Assembly (NCBI GenBank): GCA_009731375.1
Contig: BJOX01000268.1
Span: forward strand, 115,432-179,431
Direction: 5' to 3'
Length of the DNA: 64,000 nt
Source: Paulinella micropora
Lineage: Eukaryota; Cercozoa; Imbricatea; Euglyphida
The first letter of the stretch is position 1. Every line of letters starts with the position of its first letter. The translations under genes and the position numbers were made by a program. This document shows, in pieces, positions 1 through 20,905 of the stretch. The notes beneath the pieces are model-generated. The model ran no database searches, had not been told where the DNA came from, and saw nothing but the letters and a program-made list of their open reading frames with translations.

Positions 1-2069
1 GACGGCGAAGTGGAGGAAGCGATCTCTGAGCAGGAAGCCGTGAAAGCCGAGAAAGAAGCCCCCGATCCCGACCCGGAAACAATAGGGGAGTTGAAGGGAA
101 GGTGGGTTGAGACCCCAGCCACTCAGTGGGGCTGGGCTTGGGCCAACAAGACCTATGGGGTGGGTTTTCGGGACAAGGTCCGACGAGGTCAGGTGCAAGA
201 CGTGAGTGAACCCATATGGGTTACGAAGCAGAAGAAGAACGGACCAGCCCACTGGGTAAAGTTTGAGGATGACGACTCCCCAGACCGTATGTTGGACTCG
301 GAGATCGTCAAGTACCTTGCCGATGGTCCGGAGACCGCCCATGCCGCCACGTTCACTAGACCGGTGAGTGAGAAGCAAGCCGACGAGCTAGGGTACTGGG
401 TCGACGCCCGAGCCGAGGAGATGGCTACGCTCTGGGAGAAATGTTGCTTCCGGAGAGTCCGAGCCGACTTAGTAGACAAGAAAGACATTTGTGAAAGGCG
501 GCTCGTTGATGCCACCAAAGAGGCAGGGGGAGAGATCCTAAAGTGCAAAAGCCGATGGACGGCCAAGGGGTTTTCCATGATACAGGGATGGCATTTTGGG
601 AAACGGGACTTCCCAACCCCGTGTGCCCTTACCGTCTTGATGCTTTTCGCCCTAACAGTGTTCTTTGGCTTAGTCTTGTCAAAGTGGGACGTTGGCACCG
701 CATACACAGAGGCGTCTGCAGCTGAGCAGGGGTATCGCCCCAGTTACATCGTACCACCGTTTGGTTTAGAAGAGCCGGGGTATGTGTGGGAAATGCTTAA
801 AGCCCTCTATGGCAGACCGGACGCGGGCCGCAAATGGTGGCGGTACAAGCTAGTCCCGTTCTTAGAAGGTTTGGGCTTTAAGGCTCATGTGACAGTCGCT
901 TTTCCTTGCTTCTTTTGGCGCTGGCTACCCGGTAAGGACAAACCGACTTTGTGTTCGTGCACGTCGAGTACATGATGGGAGCGTTCAGTGGTAAGGATGT
1001 AGAAGCGGAGTTCTTAGCTGCTGGTAAGAAGGCCTTTAGGGTCTTTAAGCAAGAGGCGCCAACCGGAGTGGTAGGCTTGAACATCGAAGATAAGGAAGAC
1101 TGTCGGTTAGGCCGTACGATCAAGTTCTCTCAGGAGGACTTTATCAAGGAGGCCGTTGAGAAGCTCCAGTGCACCGGTCTAGCTACTGTCGACTCGCCGT
1201 GGTTGATGCCGGGGGTGCGGGCCGGAAAACAGTCCGTGTTAGAGCAGTTCTCGCCGCAGCACATCGTAGGTGTCCTCTTGTGGACACGTATCACTCGGCA
1301 TGAGGTGTTGGGCCCGCTCGGGGAGGTAGCGACCCATGCCTCCAAGCCCGAGTTGTTCAATTATCAGCAAGCCGAGCAGGTTGTGCGGTACCTTAACGGT
1401 ACGCGTTCAAAAGGCATTCGCTTTACTAAAGCGAACGGCACCCGCCCCGACTCAAGTTGGAAGGGTACGCCGGAAGATCGTCGCGCCCGGTTGGCGGGTT
1501 TTCACTTCTTTATGGGTGGCTCAGTGCTCCCCTTGTGCATGAAACGGAACGTGTCGGTGGTCCTCCCGAAGGACGCGGCCCTGCGTGCGCGTGTGGAAGC
1601 AAAGGCGCGAGCGCTGAGCGACGAGCTGGTGGCGGCTGTGCCCGGCAGCCGGGACCCAGAAGAGGCGGCGGTCGGCGCGCGTCTGGTGCCAGCGGCACCC
1701 GAAGCCTCCTCATGTGAGGCGGAGGTTTATGCAATGGTGGAGTCTTATCATGGACAAGACAAGATTGTGAACTTTGTGCAGGGAATCGCAGACGGCCGGG
1801 TCGCGGACGCCATGGGACCGTACGGGTGGGGGCAGCCCCCCATCCTGTACGGCGACAACCAGGGAGCGTTGGATCTCGCCGACAGCAATGTGTTTGCTAG
1901 GAAGCTGGGACATGTGGACCTGCGATGCGCCATCATGAACCAGAAGGTGGACGCCGGGCTCGTTGTCAACGAGAAGGTGGGCTCAACCGACAATCTGGCC
2001 GACATAAACCCTAAGGCTATGAGGGGTGAGCCTTACGACCGTCGGGTTCGGCACGTGGCCCAGGATTAA
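1..2069 (+). pseudogene. Ty1/copia pol fragment: reverse transcriptase and RNase H, frameshifted
   Basis: Two overlapping frames (10-975 and 951-2069) together give the C-terminal half of a copia polyprotein; the 5' part lies outside the window. The first frame carries the RT fingers and palm (CKSRWTAKGF, then LSKWDVGTAY with the first catalytic Asp, then WEMLKALYGR). The second carries FVFVHVEYMMG, the end of the RT, and a copia RNase H (SSCEAEVYAMVES, YGDNQGALDLA, LGHVDLRCAIMNQKV, NLADINPKAM). The frame changes near 940-950, and the usual VDD active-site triplet reads VEY (963-971), so this copy should be inactive. The N-terminal 100 residues hold a small domain with WVKFEDDDS and SEIVKYL that recalls the piggyBac protein at 26 kb. 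The family assignment is firm; inactivity is inferred. Confidence 0.85.
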
Positions 2070-2437
2070 AGACTCGGGGAACCGCTCCCTCTTAGAGGGA
2101 CAACCCCCGACAGCAGGACTTTCTCCAACGTGGACTTTGGGTAGGACTCTTGTCAGGTTCCCGGTGGTCCGGGGACAGATATTAACAATTAGGTGACTAG
2201 ATTGCCGAACTCCACAAGCTGTGGAGACGTAGGCTAGCACTCTGCTTTCGCTTAGTCTTATTTTGTGCACTGTTGTGCCTGTAGCGCTTTAGTTGATATA
2301 GTGCAGCTATATAGCCGAACTCCACTGGAGACGTAGGGTAGCTCACTTTGCGCTTTGCTCATTTTTCTAATCTAGTTGTTAGTAGCACGGTATGGTTGGA
2401 CACTGACTCGTAAGGGAGTCTAGTTAAGGGGGAGCAT
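2070..2437 (+). other. copia 3' untranslated region with two hairpins and the polypurine tract
   Basis: This non-coding stretch joins the RNase H stop to the LTR. It contains two related hairpin blocks: CTCCACA-AGC-TGTGGAG at 2210-2226 and CTCCA-C-TGGAG at 2320-2330, each preceded by GCCGAA and followed by ACGTAGG. The purine run AAGGGGGAG at 2426-2434 directly precedes the LTR and is the expected plus-strand primer. The second hairpin, the purine tract and their spacing recur at 52152-52271. Confidence 0.65.
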
Positions 2438-2800
2438 TGGATAATTAATTAGACCCTTCCTCCTCAGCTATGTCCATATTGCTATTTTTATACGTTAGCC
2501 TTATTCGTTACGGTTAGTAGTATTATTAGTTATAAATACAGTCATTTAGAGTACATTTTCTGGTACTGGTGGCACTAGCTTTTACCATTACCATTATTGC
2601 CCATATCAAGCCGTTTCGTGGGTCATTCAAGTTTCTGGAGGTACATCCGTTATCTTTTGTGTGACGTCGTCAGTTAGACTGGCGGGAATTGTTCAGTATT
2701 GTTGATTGGAATTCTTTTACGTGGGAAGCAGTTGGCAGGTAGGAGGGGGACGCCCCGAGTTCCGGTCGCCGTTTGCAGAAGTCGCGAGGGTTTTCTCCCA
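2438..2800 (+). repeat. 3' LTR of the copia element (363 bp)
   Basis: The segment starts TGGATAATTAATTAGACCC just after the purine tract and ends TTTTCTCCCA, giving TG...CA termini. It aligns over its length with 52275-52663, which starts TGGACA and ends TGTCCA; shared landmarks include TGGTACTGGTGGCA-like, GTGACGTCGTCAGT and GGGGACGCCCCGAGT. The flanking target duplication cannot be checked because the 5' LTR is outside the window. Confidence 0.7.
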
Positions 2801-3595
2801 ACGAAAGTGGCTGTGTGCAACTTGAACCTGGCTTCTTACGGAGTCTCAAGTTCTGGCGAACCGCAGTGAAAGGTAGGGTAAGGTCCGTGAGTGACAGGTT
2901 TATACCAATCAACGGTTTGGTTGTAATAATATTACAGACTTTTTTATATGAGCTATGATTGGGGGCTTTACACTATAACTGCCTCTCAATGGTTAAAATG
3001 CCGTTATTGTCCAACGCTCAATGCCAATAACGTCCGTTACGCCCGTTACGCTAATTGACTAGAACTATTCGAAAATACTTGCCACTCTTAGGAGTGAGTA
3101 CTGACTTGAATTATCTAACTAACGAGTAGACGTAATTAACCTTCTAACGTCGGATCGTTTGTAATCATTTCTGAACGGAATCGAAAACCAGTTAGAGTAG
3201 TCGAAACGTCGTGCAGTGGAGAATCTAACGGGCCAGTCAAAAATGAGTGAAATGTCAACGGTAATGACTTTTGCCGGTCGTTAAATTGCTCAGTCTGATA
3301 GCCCCCCCCCCCCCCCCCCCCCCCNNNNNNNNNNAAGGGTCAGTCAGTGACTGTCTTGCAAAAAAAAGGGAAAGGAAAAAGAGAGAGAGGTGGGTCTCTT
3401 AAACATTGGTGGAAAATGAAAGAGAGATGCATCGATGAGTAGCGCCGGCCATGATCATGGATTTATCATGAAAATAATGACGACGACTTACTTATCAATA
3501 TGTACCCTTTTTATGCAAGTATTGTATTCTGATACAATACAATATTAATGTATCTTACTGACAATATCTAATCATATGAAGCACTTCACTTGGTG

Positions 3596-3599
<4 letters not shown>
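2801..3599. other. non-coding flank, poly-C run and 10-N gap
   Basis: I see no gene here. The only structure is a 23-base C run at 3302-3324 next to the gap 3325-3334 and an AT-rich stretch up to the GA array. Confidence 0.6.
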
Positions 3600-4062
<463 letters not shown>

Positions 4063-4106
4063 CAGGCGGGCGGCCAGCGGTGTCCACACCTCTTGCAGCG
4101 TAGGAT

Positions 4107-4300
4107 ATGACTGCGGACTCTCAAGTGGCAAAACAGCCCGACTTTGAACTCATTGTTCTCAATCAATACTTGAGATGCAAACATGCAGAGCACACTGTTG
4201 GAAAGCTCTTGTCCGAGCTTTTGAATGATGGCTTCAGCATTGTCGTATCACGTCTATTGATGGAGGACGGTGAGATCAAAGGCGGAGGGTTTTGTTTCGT
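4107..4300. repeat. dispersed repeat related to 22205-22360 and 22410-22590
   Basis: The sequence CAAGTGGCAAAACAGCCCGA, followed by GAACTCATT, CATACTTGAGA-like, GAGCTTT, TCAGCATTGTC and TTGATGGAG landmarks, recurs in the same order at 22413-22590 and in part at 22205-22360. All copies are diverged and non-coding; the family is not one I recognise. Confidence 0.6.
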
Positions 4301-4362
4301 GCATGCCTGCAGTTTAGCTCTGCTCCTTGTCTTTCTCCTTCTCCTTGTCGGGCAGGTTGCAG

Positions 4363-4385
4363 GACACCGACCTGCGCAGGAAAAG
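4363..4385 (+). CDS. candidate 23-nt micro-exon of an unidentified gene
   Basis: A pyrimidine-rich stretch (4320-4350) ends in TTGCAG, then GACACCGACCTGCGCAGGAA and AG precede GTAGGC. This reads DTDLRRK in one frame, in an island of balanced composition between a repeat and a GATA array. An alternative acceptor GGGCAG would start the exon at 4355. No partner exon could be linked, so this is only a candidate. Confidence 0.25.
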
Positions 4386-4396
4386 GTAGGCAGGTA

Positions 4397-4537
<141 letters not shown>

Positions 4538-6078
4538 GAAATATCGACTAATGTCAGAAAAAAGGAGCTTCTGATTTCGTCAACCAGGAAGTCTGTGGGT
4601 AAAGTATTAACCCAATGCCCAGCTAAGCCGTGATGTTTGCACGGAAGGGACTGATACAGGCAATACCAAAGCTCCCTAGTACCAGGCGGGGCCAGGGCTC
4701 GTTCCATAAAGCGCCCCTTGCAGAACGAGCTCCCACCTCCATTACAGAGGACCCAGTAAGCAGATGGAGTTTCGAGACTGTTGACAGTCTAGTATAAACC
4801 GACAGAGCACTGTGGGTTTTATTCCGGGCTCAACAAGCGAGAAAGGGCACCCTGAGGGAACAGGATTGTGCTTCCCGTCGCTATTTCGGCATGTGACTTT
4901 ATNNNNNNNNNNNNNNNNNNNNNNNNNNNNNNNNNNNNNNNNNNNNNNNNNNNNNNNNNNNNNNNNNNNNNNNNNNNNNNNNNNNNNNNNNNNNNNNNNN
5001 NNNNNNNNNNNNNNNNNNNNNNNNNNNNNNNNNNNNNNNNNNNNNNNNNNNNNNNNNNNNNNNNNNNNNNNNNNNNNNNNNNNNNNNNNNNNNNNNNNNN
5101 NNNNNNNNNNNNNNNNNNNNNNNNNNNNNNNNNNNNNNNNNNNNNNNNNNNNNNNNNNNNNNNNNNNNNNNNNNNNNNNNNNNNNNNNNNNNNNNNNNNN
5201 NNNNNNNNNNNNNNNNNNNNNNNNNNNNNNNNNNNNNNNNNNNNNNNNNNNNNNNNNNNNNNNNNNNNNNNNNNNNNNNNNNNNNNNNNNNNNNNNNNNN
5301 NNNNNNNNNNNNNNNNNNNNNNNNNNNNNNNNNNNNNNNNNNNNNNNNNNNNNNNNNNNNNNNNNNNNNNNNNNNNNNNNNNNNNNNNNNNNNNNNNNNN
5401 NNNNNNNNNNNNNNNNNNNNNNNNNNNNNNNNNNNNNNNNNNNNNNNNNNNNNNNNNNNNNNNNNNNNNNNNNNNNNNNNNNNNNNNNNNNNNNNNNNNN
5501 NNNNNNNNNNNNNNNNNNNNNNNNNNNNNNNNNNNNNNNNNNNNNNNNNNNNNNNNNNNNNNNNNNNNNNNNNNNNNNNNNNNNNNNNNNNNNNNNNNNN
5601 NNNNNNNNNNNNNNNNNNNNNNNNNNNNNNNNNNNNNNNNNNNNNNNNNNNNNNNNNNNNNNNNNNNNNNNNNNNNNNNNNNNNNNNNNNNNNNNNNNNN
5701 NNNNNNNNNNNNNNNNNNNNNNNNNNNNNNNNNNNNNNNNNNNNNNNNNNNNNNNNNNNNNNNNNNNNNNNNNNNNNNNNNNNNNNNNNNNNNNNNNNNN
5801 NNNNNNNNNNNNNNNNNNNNNNNNNNNNNNNNNNNNNNNNNNNNNNNNNNNNNNNNNNNNNNNNNNNNNNNNNNNNNNNNNNNNNNNNNNNNATACAGGC
5901 AATACCAAAGCTCCCTAGTACCAGGCGGGGCCAGGGCTCGTTCCATAAAGCGCCCCTTGCAGAACGAGCTCCCACCTCCATTACAGAGGGCCCAGTAAGC
6001 AGATGGAGTTTCGAGACTGTTCGACAGTCTAGTATAAACCGACAGAGCACTGTGGGTTTTATTCCGGGCTCAACAAGC
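4538..6078. repeat. GATA-bracketed dispersed module, two copies around a 990-N gap
   Basis: Copy one (4538-4838) runs from GAAATATCGACTAATGTCAG to GGGCTCAACAAGC. Copy two (5893-6078) repeats its last 190 bp nearly exactly, differing at GGACCC/GGGCCC and by one base in CTGTT(C)GACAG. The first 130 bp recur inverted at 57390-57525. Each copy touches a GATA array on at least one side. The Ns are at 4903-5892. Function unknown. Confidence 0.8.
4903..5892. other. assembly gap, 990 N
   Basis: Unsequenced. Flanking copies of the same module mean the two sides might be joined through a repeat. Confidence 1.

Positions 6079-6147
<69 letters not shown>
6079..6147. repeat. (GATA)n microsatellite
   Basis: A short GATA array directly following the second copy of the dispersed module. 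Confidence 0.95.
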
Positions 6148-6148
<1 letters not shown>

Positions 6149-6983
6149 ATAGAGGTAGGATGTGGGCACACGGTTTGAGAACGTAGACAGATGCACGACC
6201 CAAACTTTTGTGCTTTGGTTGGAGAAAGCCACCCCTGGCCAGCAAAAGCTGGCGTCGGGTGAATGTTTAGATGGTTTAGAATAGGAAGATAGAAAGGACA
6301 GATGGGGAGCTTGACCGTCGATGGCAGCCTTCGTACTGCTTGAGTCAAAGAAGAAAGAAAGATATACAGAGGGAGGGTTTACCGCGGATGGCAGCTGTCG
6401 TATTGAAAGGCAAAGAAGAAAGAAAAACAAGGATATAAAGATAGATAGAAAGGACGGAGCGGGTATGCTTGACTGTGGATGGCAGCCTAGCCCTTGAAGA
6501 GAGGAAAAGTACAAGAAGAAAGAAGAACAAGGATATAATAGTGGAACGGCAAAGAGGAAAGAAACGAAGGATATAAAGATAGATAGAAAGGAGAGAGGGA
6601 GATGGTTGACGGCGGGTGGCAGCTCCTTGAAGACGGGACAAGCAAAAGAAGAAAAAAGGACAAGGGTACGAAGGAAGATGGGAAGAACGGCCTGACCTTG
6701 GATGGCAGCCTTCGCACTCCTTCAAGACGGGAAAAGTAAAAAAGAAAAGCAGAAGAGGGAAGCAGAAGAAGGCGGATATCAAGGATTTGACCTCGGGTGG
6801 CAGCCCTCGTACCCCTTGAAGAGGGGAAAGGTAAAAGGAAAATCAGAAGAGCAAAGATATAAAGGAAGTTAAAAAGCAAGGCTTGATCTTGGGACAGCCT
6901 TCGTACTCCTTGAAGACGGGGAAAAGTCACAGAAAAAAGAAGAACAAGGACATCAAGGAATATAGAAAGGACAGAGGGAGGGT

Positions 6984-15746
<8,763 letters not shown>

Positions 15747-16394
15747 GTTCTGACCAACCAGAGTGACCTGACTCTAATCACCAACAAGAACATCATTATT
15801 CAGAAAGATTTGTGTTATCTTTTATTCCAGGCAAGTCTATGCAAGTACTCATGCACAGCAGTAACCCCAGAAAGGTCAACGAAACTTTTCGTGATGGTCA
15901 TACCGGGCCATGACGTTGATTCAAGGAGAAAAAGGAAAAACATGGGACTGTGCTTTTTTTGCAGTCACTTCTCTTTTAGTTTCTTTCTTTTTCTCTACAC
16001 TAACCAAATTCTTCTTTTGGGGTTTCCGTGAACGCAGTTTTTTTTTTCCGGTTGATTGTGACCGTTCTGTTTGTGTTCTGATTTTTGAGAATCACTGCCT
16101 CGAGTTAAATATGTTTCTGCACCAGTGTTCACTGTGTGGACACTGGTTGATTCTGCAGTAGCCCTTTTGTACATTCCTTTCCTTTGCAATGCAAAAGTGA
16201 TGTCCTGTATATTTCATTATTGCAGTCAGCTCTAAATAAAATTTGTATCTCATTATTCTCACATTTCACTCATGTTTACTGTTTGCTATTTTTCATTTTG
16301 TGGCCCACACATTCACATCACTGAGTGAGTAAGTAAGTACTAAGTAATTGTGTGTGAATTTGTATGTCTTTGTCTGTGAGTGTGTGTGAGTGTC
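15747..16394. other. region upstream of the neuferricin-like start; no gene assigned
   Basis: This should include the neuferricin promoter, but no clear motif is visible. A plus-strand AG-bordered open stretch (15829-15950) and an AATAAA at about 16236 hint at a divergent transcript, but I could not support a protein. Confidence 0.4.
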
Positions 16395-16579
16395 TGTGAG
16401 TGAGTGTGTGTGTGTGTGAGAGAGAGAGAGACAAATTTAATATTTTCCTTTAATACGATCAACTGAATAACTAGGTTTCCACCTTGGATAAAGGTATAAC
16501 TTACTAGCTATACTTTTCACGTGGACGTTCCCTGAGCTCGATTGTAAAATTTTTCTCTCAATAAAAGCGAAGAAGAAGA

Positions 16580-16618
<39 letters not shown>

Positions 16619-16717
16619 AGTTTTATGAGAGAGAGAGAGAGAGATCGAGAGATCGAGAGAAAGAGGAAGAGAAAACAAAGAGAGAGAGAGAGAGAGAGGA
16701 GGAAGAGAGAGAGAGAG

Positions 16718-16753
<36 letters not shown>

Positions 16754-16812
16754 GAAGAGAAAAAGAGAGAGAGAGAGAGAGAGAGAGAAGAGATCGAGAG
16801 AAAGAGGAAGAG

Positions 16813-16858
<46 letters not shown>

Positions 16859-17015
16859 GAGATCGAGAGAAAGAGGAAGTGTGTGTGTGTGTGAGAGAGA
16901 GAGAGAGACAGAGAAAGAGAGAGAGAGAGAGAGGAACAGAAAGAGAGAGAGAGAGAAAGAGAAAGATATATATATATTTATTTATATATATATAGAGAGA
17001 GAGAGAGAGAAGGAG
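16395..17015. repeat. (TG)n and (GA)n arrays
   Basis: Purine arrays with GATCGAGA and GAGGAAGA variants and a short TA block at 16965-16992. Confidence 0.9.
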
Positions 17016-17104
17016 AGAGAGAGAGTATATGTTTTTAATAGTATATGTAGAGTATATGTTTTCAATAATATGTATGATGAATACAGAGTAGAATATGTAA
17101 CACC

Positions 17105-17365
17105 AGCTAGGTAAGCCAGGAGTACTTTGTCTCCATATCACCCATTTCTAGTTTAAGTGGTGCGTATGGGGCTTATTTCAAACGGTATCTGTGAGTAACC
17201 ATTCGAAAGAAGGAAGTCAGGGGTTTTGTTTTTAAGCGTCCCAACGTACTGCTGCATGCTCCTCCCCACCCCCGTAACCCTTATGTGTGATGAAAAAATA
17301 TGTATGAAGATATGCTTAATGTATCTTTATCCTTTACGCATAAGTTGTAAAGATAAACGGAAATT
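17105..17365. repeat. dispersed repeat, copy 1 (copy 2 at 18385-18620)
   Basis: Both copies share GTGCGTATGGG.CTTATTTCAAA, CAGGGGT, CTCCCCACC.CC.TAACCCTTATGTGTG and AATGTATCTTTA in the same order and spacing. No coding potential is visible. Confidence 0.75.
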
Positions 17366-17419
17366 TATGTATATGTGTGAATGTTCTATCTAACTTTTGA
17401 GTAAATTAAAGTGAGATCG

Positions 17420-17494
17420 AGAGAGAGAGAGAGGATGTAAGGGTAGAATTTTAGAGAGAAGTGGATGTGTCTAGCTTTTATTAAGTAAGAGGTA

Positions 17495-17532
<38 letters not shown>

Positions 17533-17765
17533 AGATGTAAAGGTAGAATTCTAGAAAGAAAGTGGATTTGTCTAGCTTTTAGTAAATAAAAGGTAGAGAG
17601 AGAGAGAGAGGGAGAGACAGAGAGAGAGAGGGAGAGAGAGAGGGAGAGAGAGAGAGGGAGAGGGGGGGGGGGGGGGGAGAAAAAGGGAGAGAGAGAGAGA
17701 GAGNNNNNNNNNNGTAGAATTTTAGAGAGAAGTGGATGTGTCTAGCTTTTATTAAGTAAGAGGTA

Positions 17766-17803
<38 letters not shown>

Positions 17804-17990
17804 AGATGTAAAGGTAGAATTCTAGAAAGAAAGTGGATTTGTCTAGCTTTTAGTAAATAAAAGGTAGAGAGAGAGAGAGAGGGAGAGACAGAGAGAGAGA
17901 GGGAGAGAGAGAGGGAGAGAGAGAGAGGGAGAGGGGGGGGGGGTTGAGAGAAAAAGGAAGAGAGAGAGAGTGAGAGAGAGACAGAGATAG
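17420..17990. repeat. near-identical blocks on both sides of a 10-N gap
   Basis: The block GTAGAATTTTAGAGAGAAGT... at about 17441-17690 reappears from 17714 after the gap 17704-17713 with almost no difference. The two sides may be the same locus left unmerged by the assembler. Confidence 0.75.
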
Positions 17991-18204
17991 AGAGAGAAAG
18001 GACAGAATTGTGTAAAGAGGGAAGAAGAGGATAAATATAAAAGTAAGATTAAAGAAGGAAAGTAAAAGTGTAGAGAGGGGTAGGGCATGGACCTTGTCAT
18101 GAGAAGGGGTTGTTTACGAAAACTTGTCTTGGGGATCCGAAAGGAGAGAGAGAGAGAGAGAGAGAGATCGAGAGAGAGAGAGAGAGATCGAGAGAAAGAG
18201 GAAG

Positions 18205-18239
<35 letters not shown>

Positions 18240-18384
18240 GACAGAGACAGACAGACAGAGAGACAGAGAAAGAGGAGAGTAGGAAAAAAAATAGAATAGG
18301 GAAGAGAAAGAGAAAGGGAGAAATAGATAGAAAAGAATGGTTATGATTCAGAAGTATAGTAAGAATATAGGGTAAAATATGTAA

Positions 18385-18620
18385 CACCGGAACACTCTTA
18401 GTACTTTTACTCGATTCCAGGTGCGTATGGGACGCTTATTTCAAATGGTATGTGTGAGATACGATCCCAAATAAGGTTGTCAGGGGTATCTTTTTTAGCT
18501 CAAACGTGCTAATGGCATGCGCTCCCCACCGCCCATAACCCTTATGTGTGGTGAAAGAATAGGTATGAAAATATGATTAATGTATCTTTACCCTTACGCT
18601 TAAGTTATAAAGATACACTG
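18385..18620. repeat. dispersed repeat, copy 2
   Basis: Diverged copy of 17105-17365, again preceded by a GA array. Confidence 0.75.
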
Positions 18621-18658
18621 AATTATAAGTCGAAAAATTCTGTATATTTTTTATTAAA

Positions 18659-18689
<31 letters not shown>

Positions 18690-18879
18690 AAGGACAGAAA
18701 CGTGTAAGGAGAGAAAAAAGAGAAATAAATATAAAAGTAGGGTAACTTAAGGAAAGTAAAAATGTGAAGTGAGGTAGGGCGTATACCTTTGTAAATAGAA
18801 GGGGCTGTTCATGAAAGCTGCAAACGAGAGTGTAAAGGTTAGTGTGTTTAGGTGAGATGAAGAGGGGTTGACCTTGTCT

Positions 18880-19130
18880 TGGGGATCCGAAAGTGTGAGA
18901 AAATGGTTTGCGGTGGAAAGGAGAGAGAAAAAGGAGTGGCTAGAATTGGGGTGCATGTGTATCCGAAAGTGAGAGAAAAAGTTGTGATGTAGAAGATAAA
19001 GAAAAAGGAGTAGCGGAAATTTGGGGTGTGTGGGTGACCGAACGTGTGAGAAAAAGGTTTGTGGTGGAAAAGAGAGAAAAAGGAAGGATAGAAGTTTTGG
19101 GTTTGTCGAAAACAAGCGAAAGATTTTTGG
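18880..19130. repeat. degenerate tandem repeat, unit about 70 bp, three to four units
   Basis: Units begin TTGGGGATCCGAAAGTGTGA, TTGGGGTGCATGTGTATCCG and TTGGGGTGTGTGGGTGACCG, each followed by AGAGAAAAAG and a purine stretch. Confidence 0.7.
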
Positions 19131-19268
19131 TGGGAGGACCTGGGAGGCCTGGGAAGGAAAATATATAGATTTCCGTGAAAGTGTAGGGAAAAGTGGTAAT
19201 GATAGAGTTAAAAAAGGTAAATGAAGTTGAGTGTGAGATGAGAGAGACCTTTTTGGGAGCGCCGTCAG

Positions 19269-19308
19269 GCGTGACCTTTTACCCATGTTTACACGTGAGA
19301 TCATAAGT

Positions 19309-19355
<47 letters not shown>

Positions 19356-19416
19356 TCTAAACGGGAAGATGCCGGGACGCATGTGTATTGCGTTCGCGCC
19401 AGCCGTCTAGATAGTC

Positions 19417-19503
<87 letters not shown>

Positions 19504-19682
19504 GGNNNNNNNNNNNNNNNNNNNNNNNNNNNNNNNNNNNNNNNNNNNNNNNNNNNNNNNNNNNNNNNNNNNNNNNNNNNNNNNNNNNNNNNNNNNNNNN
19601 NNNNNNNNNNNNNNNNNNNNNNNNNNNNNNNNNNNNNNNNNNNNNNNNNNNNNNNNNNNNNNNNNNNNNNNAGAAAGAGAAG

Positions 19683-19743
<61 letters not shown>

Positions 19744-19757
19744 AAGAGGGATAGATC

Positions 19758-19798
<41 letters not shown>

Positions 19799-19950
19799 GA
19801 GAGATTATGTTTTTAATAATATATACAGAGAGAAAGAGATAGAGCGAAAAAGGGGGATAGAATAAGAAAGAGAAAGAGAAAAAGAGAAATAGACAAAACA
19901 AAAAAGATTATGATGTATAAATATAGTAAGAATACAGGGTAGAATATGTA

Positions 19951-20029
<79 letters not shown>

Positions 20030-20704
20030 CAGACACAGTCTGAGCATGTGATATGAACGGCTACGGGTTGTTGTGATAGCTATGGGAGTCGAAAACCCCT
20101 TCACGGACGGGAAAGGCAACAGTGCCTCAACTTACATGTACTACATACATACATACATACATACATACAAACATACAAACATACATACATACATATACAT
20201 ACATATATATATATGTACATACATACATACATACATACATACATACGTACATACATACATACGTACATACATACATACATACACATACATACATATGTAC
20301 ATACATACATACATACATACATACATGACATACATAACATACATAACATACATAACATACATTCATACATTCATACGTATATACATACATACATACATAC
20401 ATACATACATACATACTTACATACGTACGTACATACATGCATACATACATACATACATGCATGCATGCATACATACATACATACATACATACATACATAC
20501 ATACATACGAGTCTCTCCATCATAAAACATCATAAAACATACATAAATACGTACATACATATACCATATACATGTGTGTGAACTACATATGTGTTTGCAT
20601 GTATGTTCAGATAGATTGCAGTCATGTGTGTGTGTGTTGTCTTGTTGTGTGTGTTTGTTAGTTCGACGGCAGGTTGGTTCTGTACTGTGCACGAAAAGGT
20701 GAGA

Positions 20705-20736
<32 letters not shown>

Positions 20737-20781
20737 TAGAGAGAGAGAGAAAGGGAGGGAGAGAGGGAAGGAGAGAGAGAC

Positions 20782-20837
<56 letters not shown>

Positions 20838-20848
20838 GGAGGGAGGGA

Positions 20849-20905
<57 letters not shown>

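Noticed and set aside
4742-6245. Open frames of about 370-450 codons across the 990-N gap
   Set aside because: Almost entirely unknown bases.
15829-15950. Plus-strand AG-bordered open stretch near the neuferricin start
   Set aside because: It runs into a T-rich region without a donor or stop that makes sense, and no phase-compatible neighbour was found.
20139-20510. CRISPR-like regular repeat
   Set aside because: There are no unique spacers; it is a simple CATA array in a eukaryotic intron.
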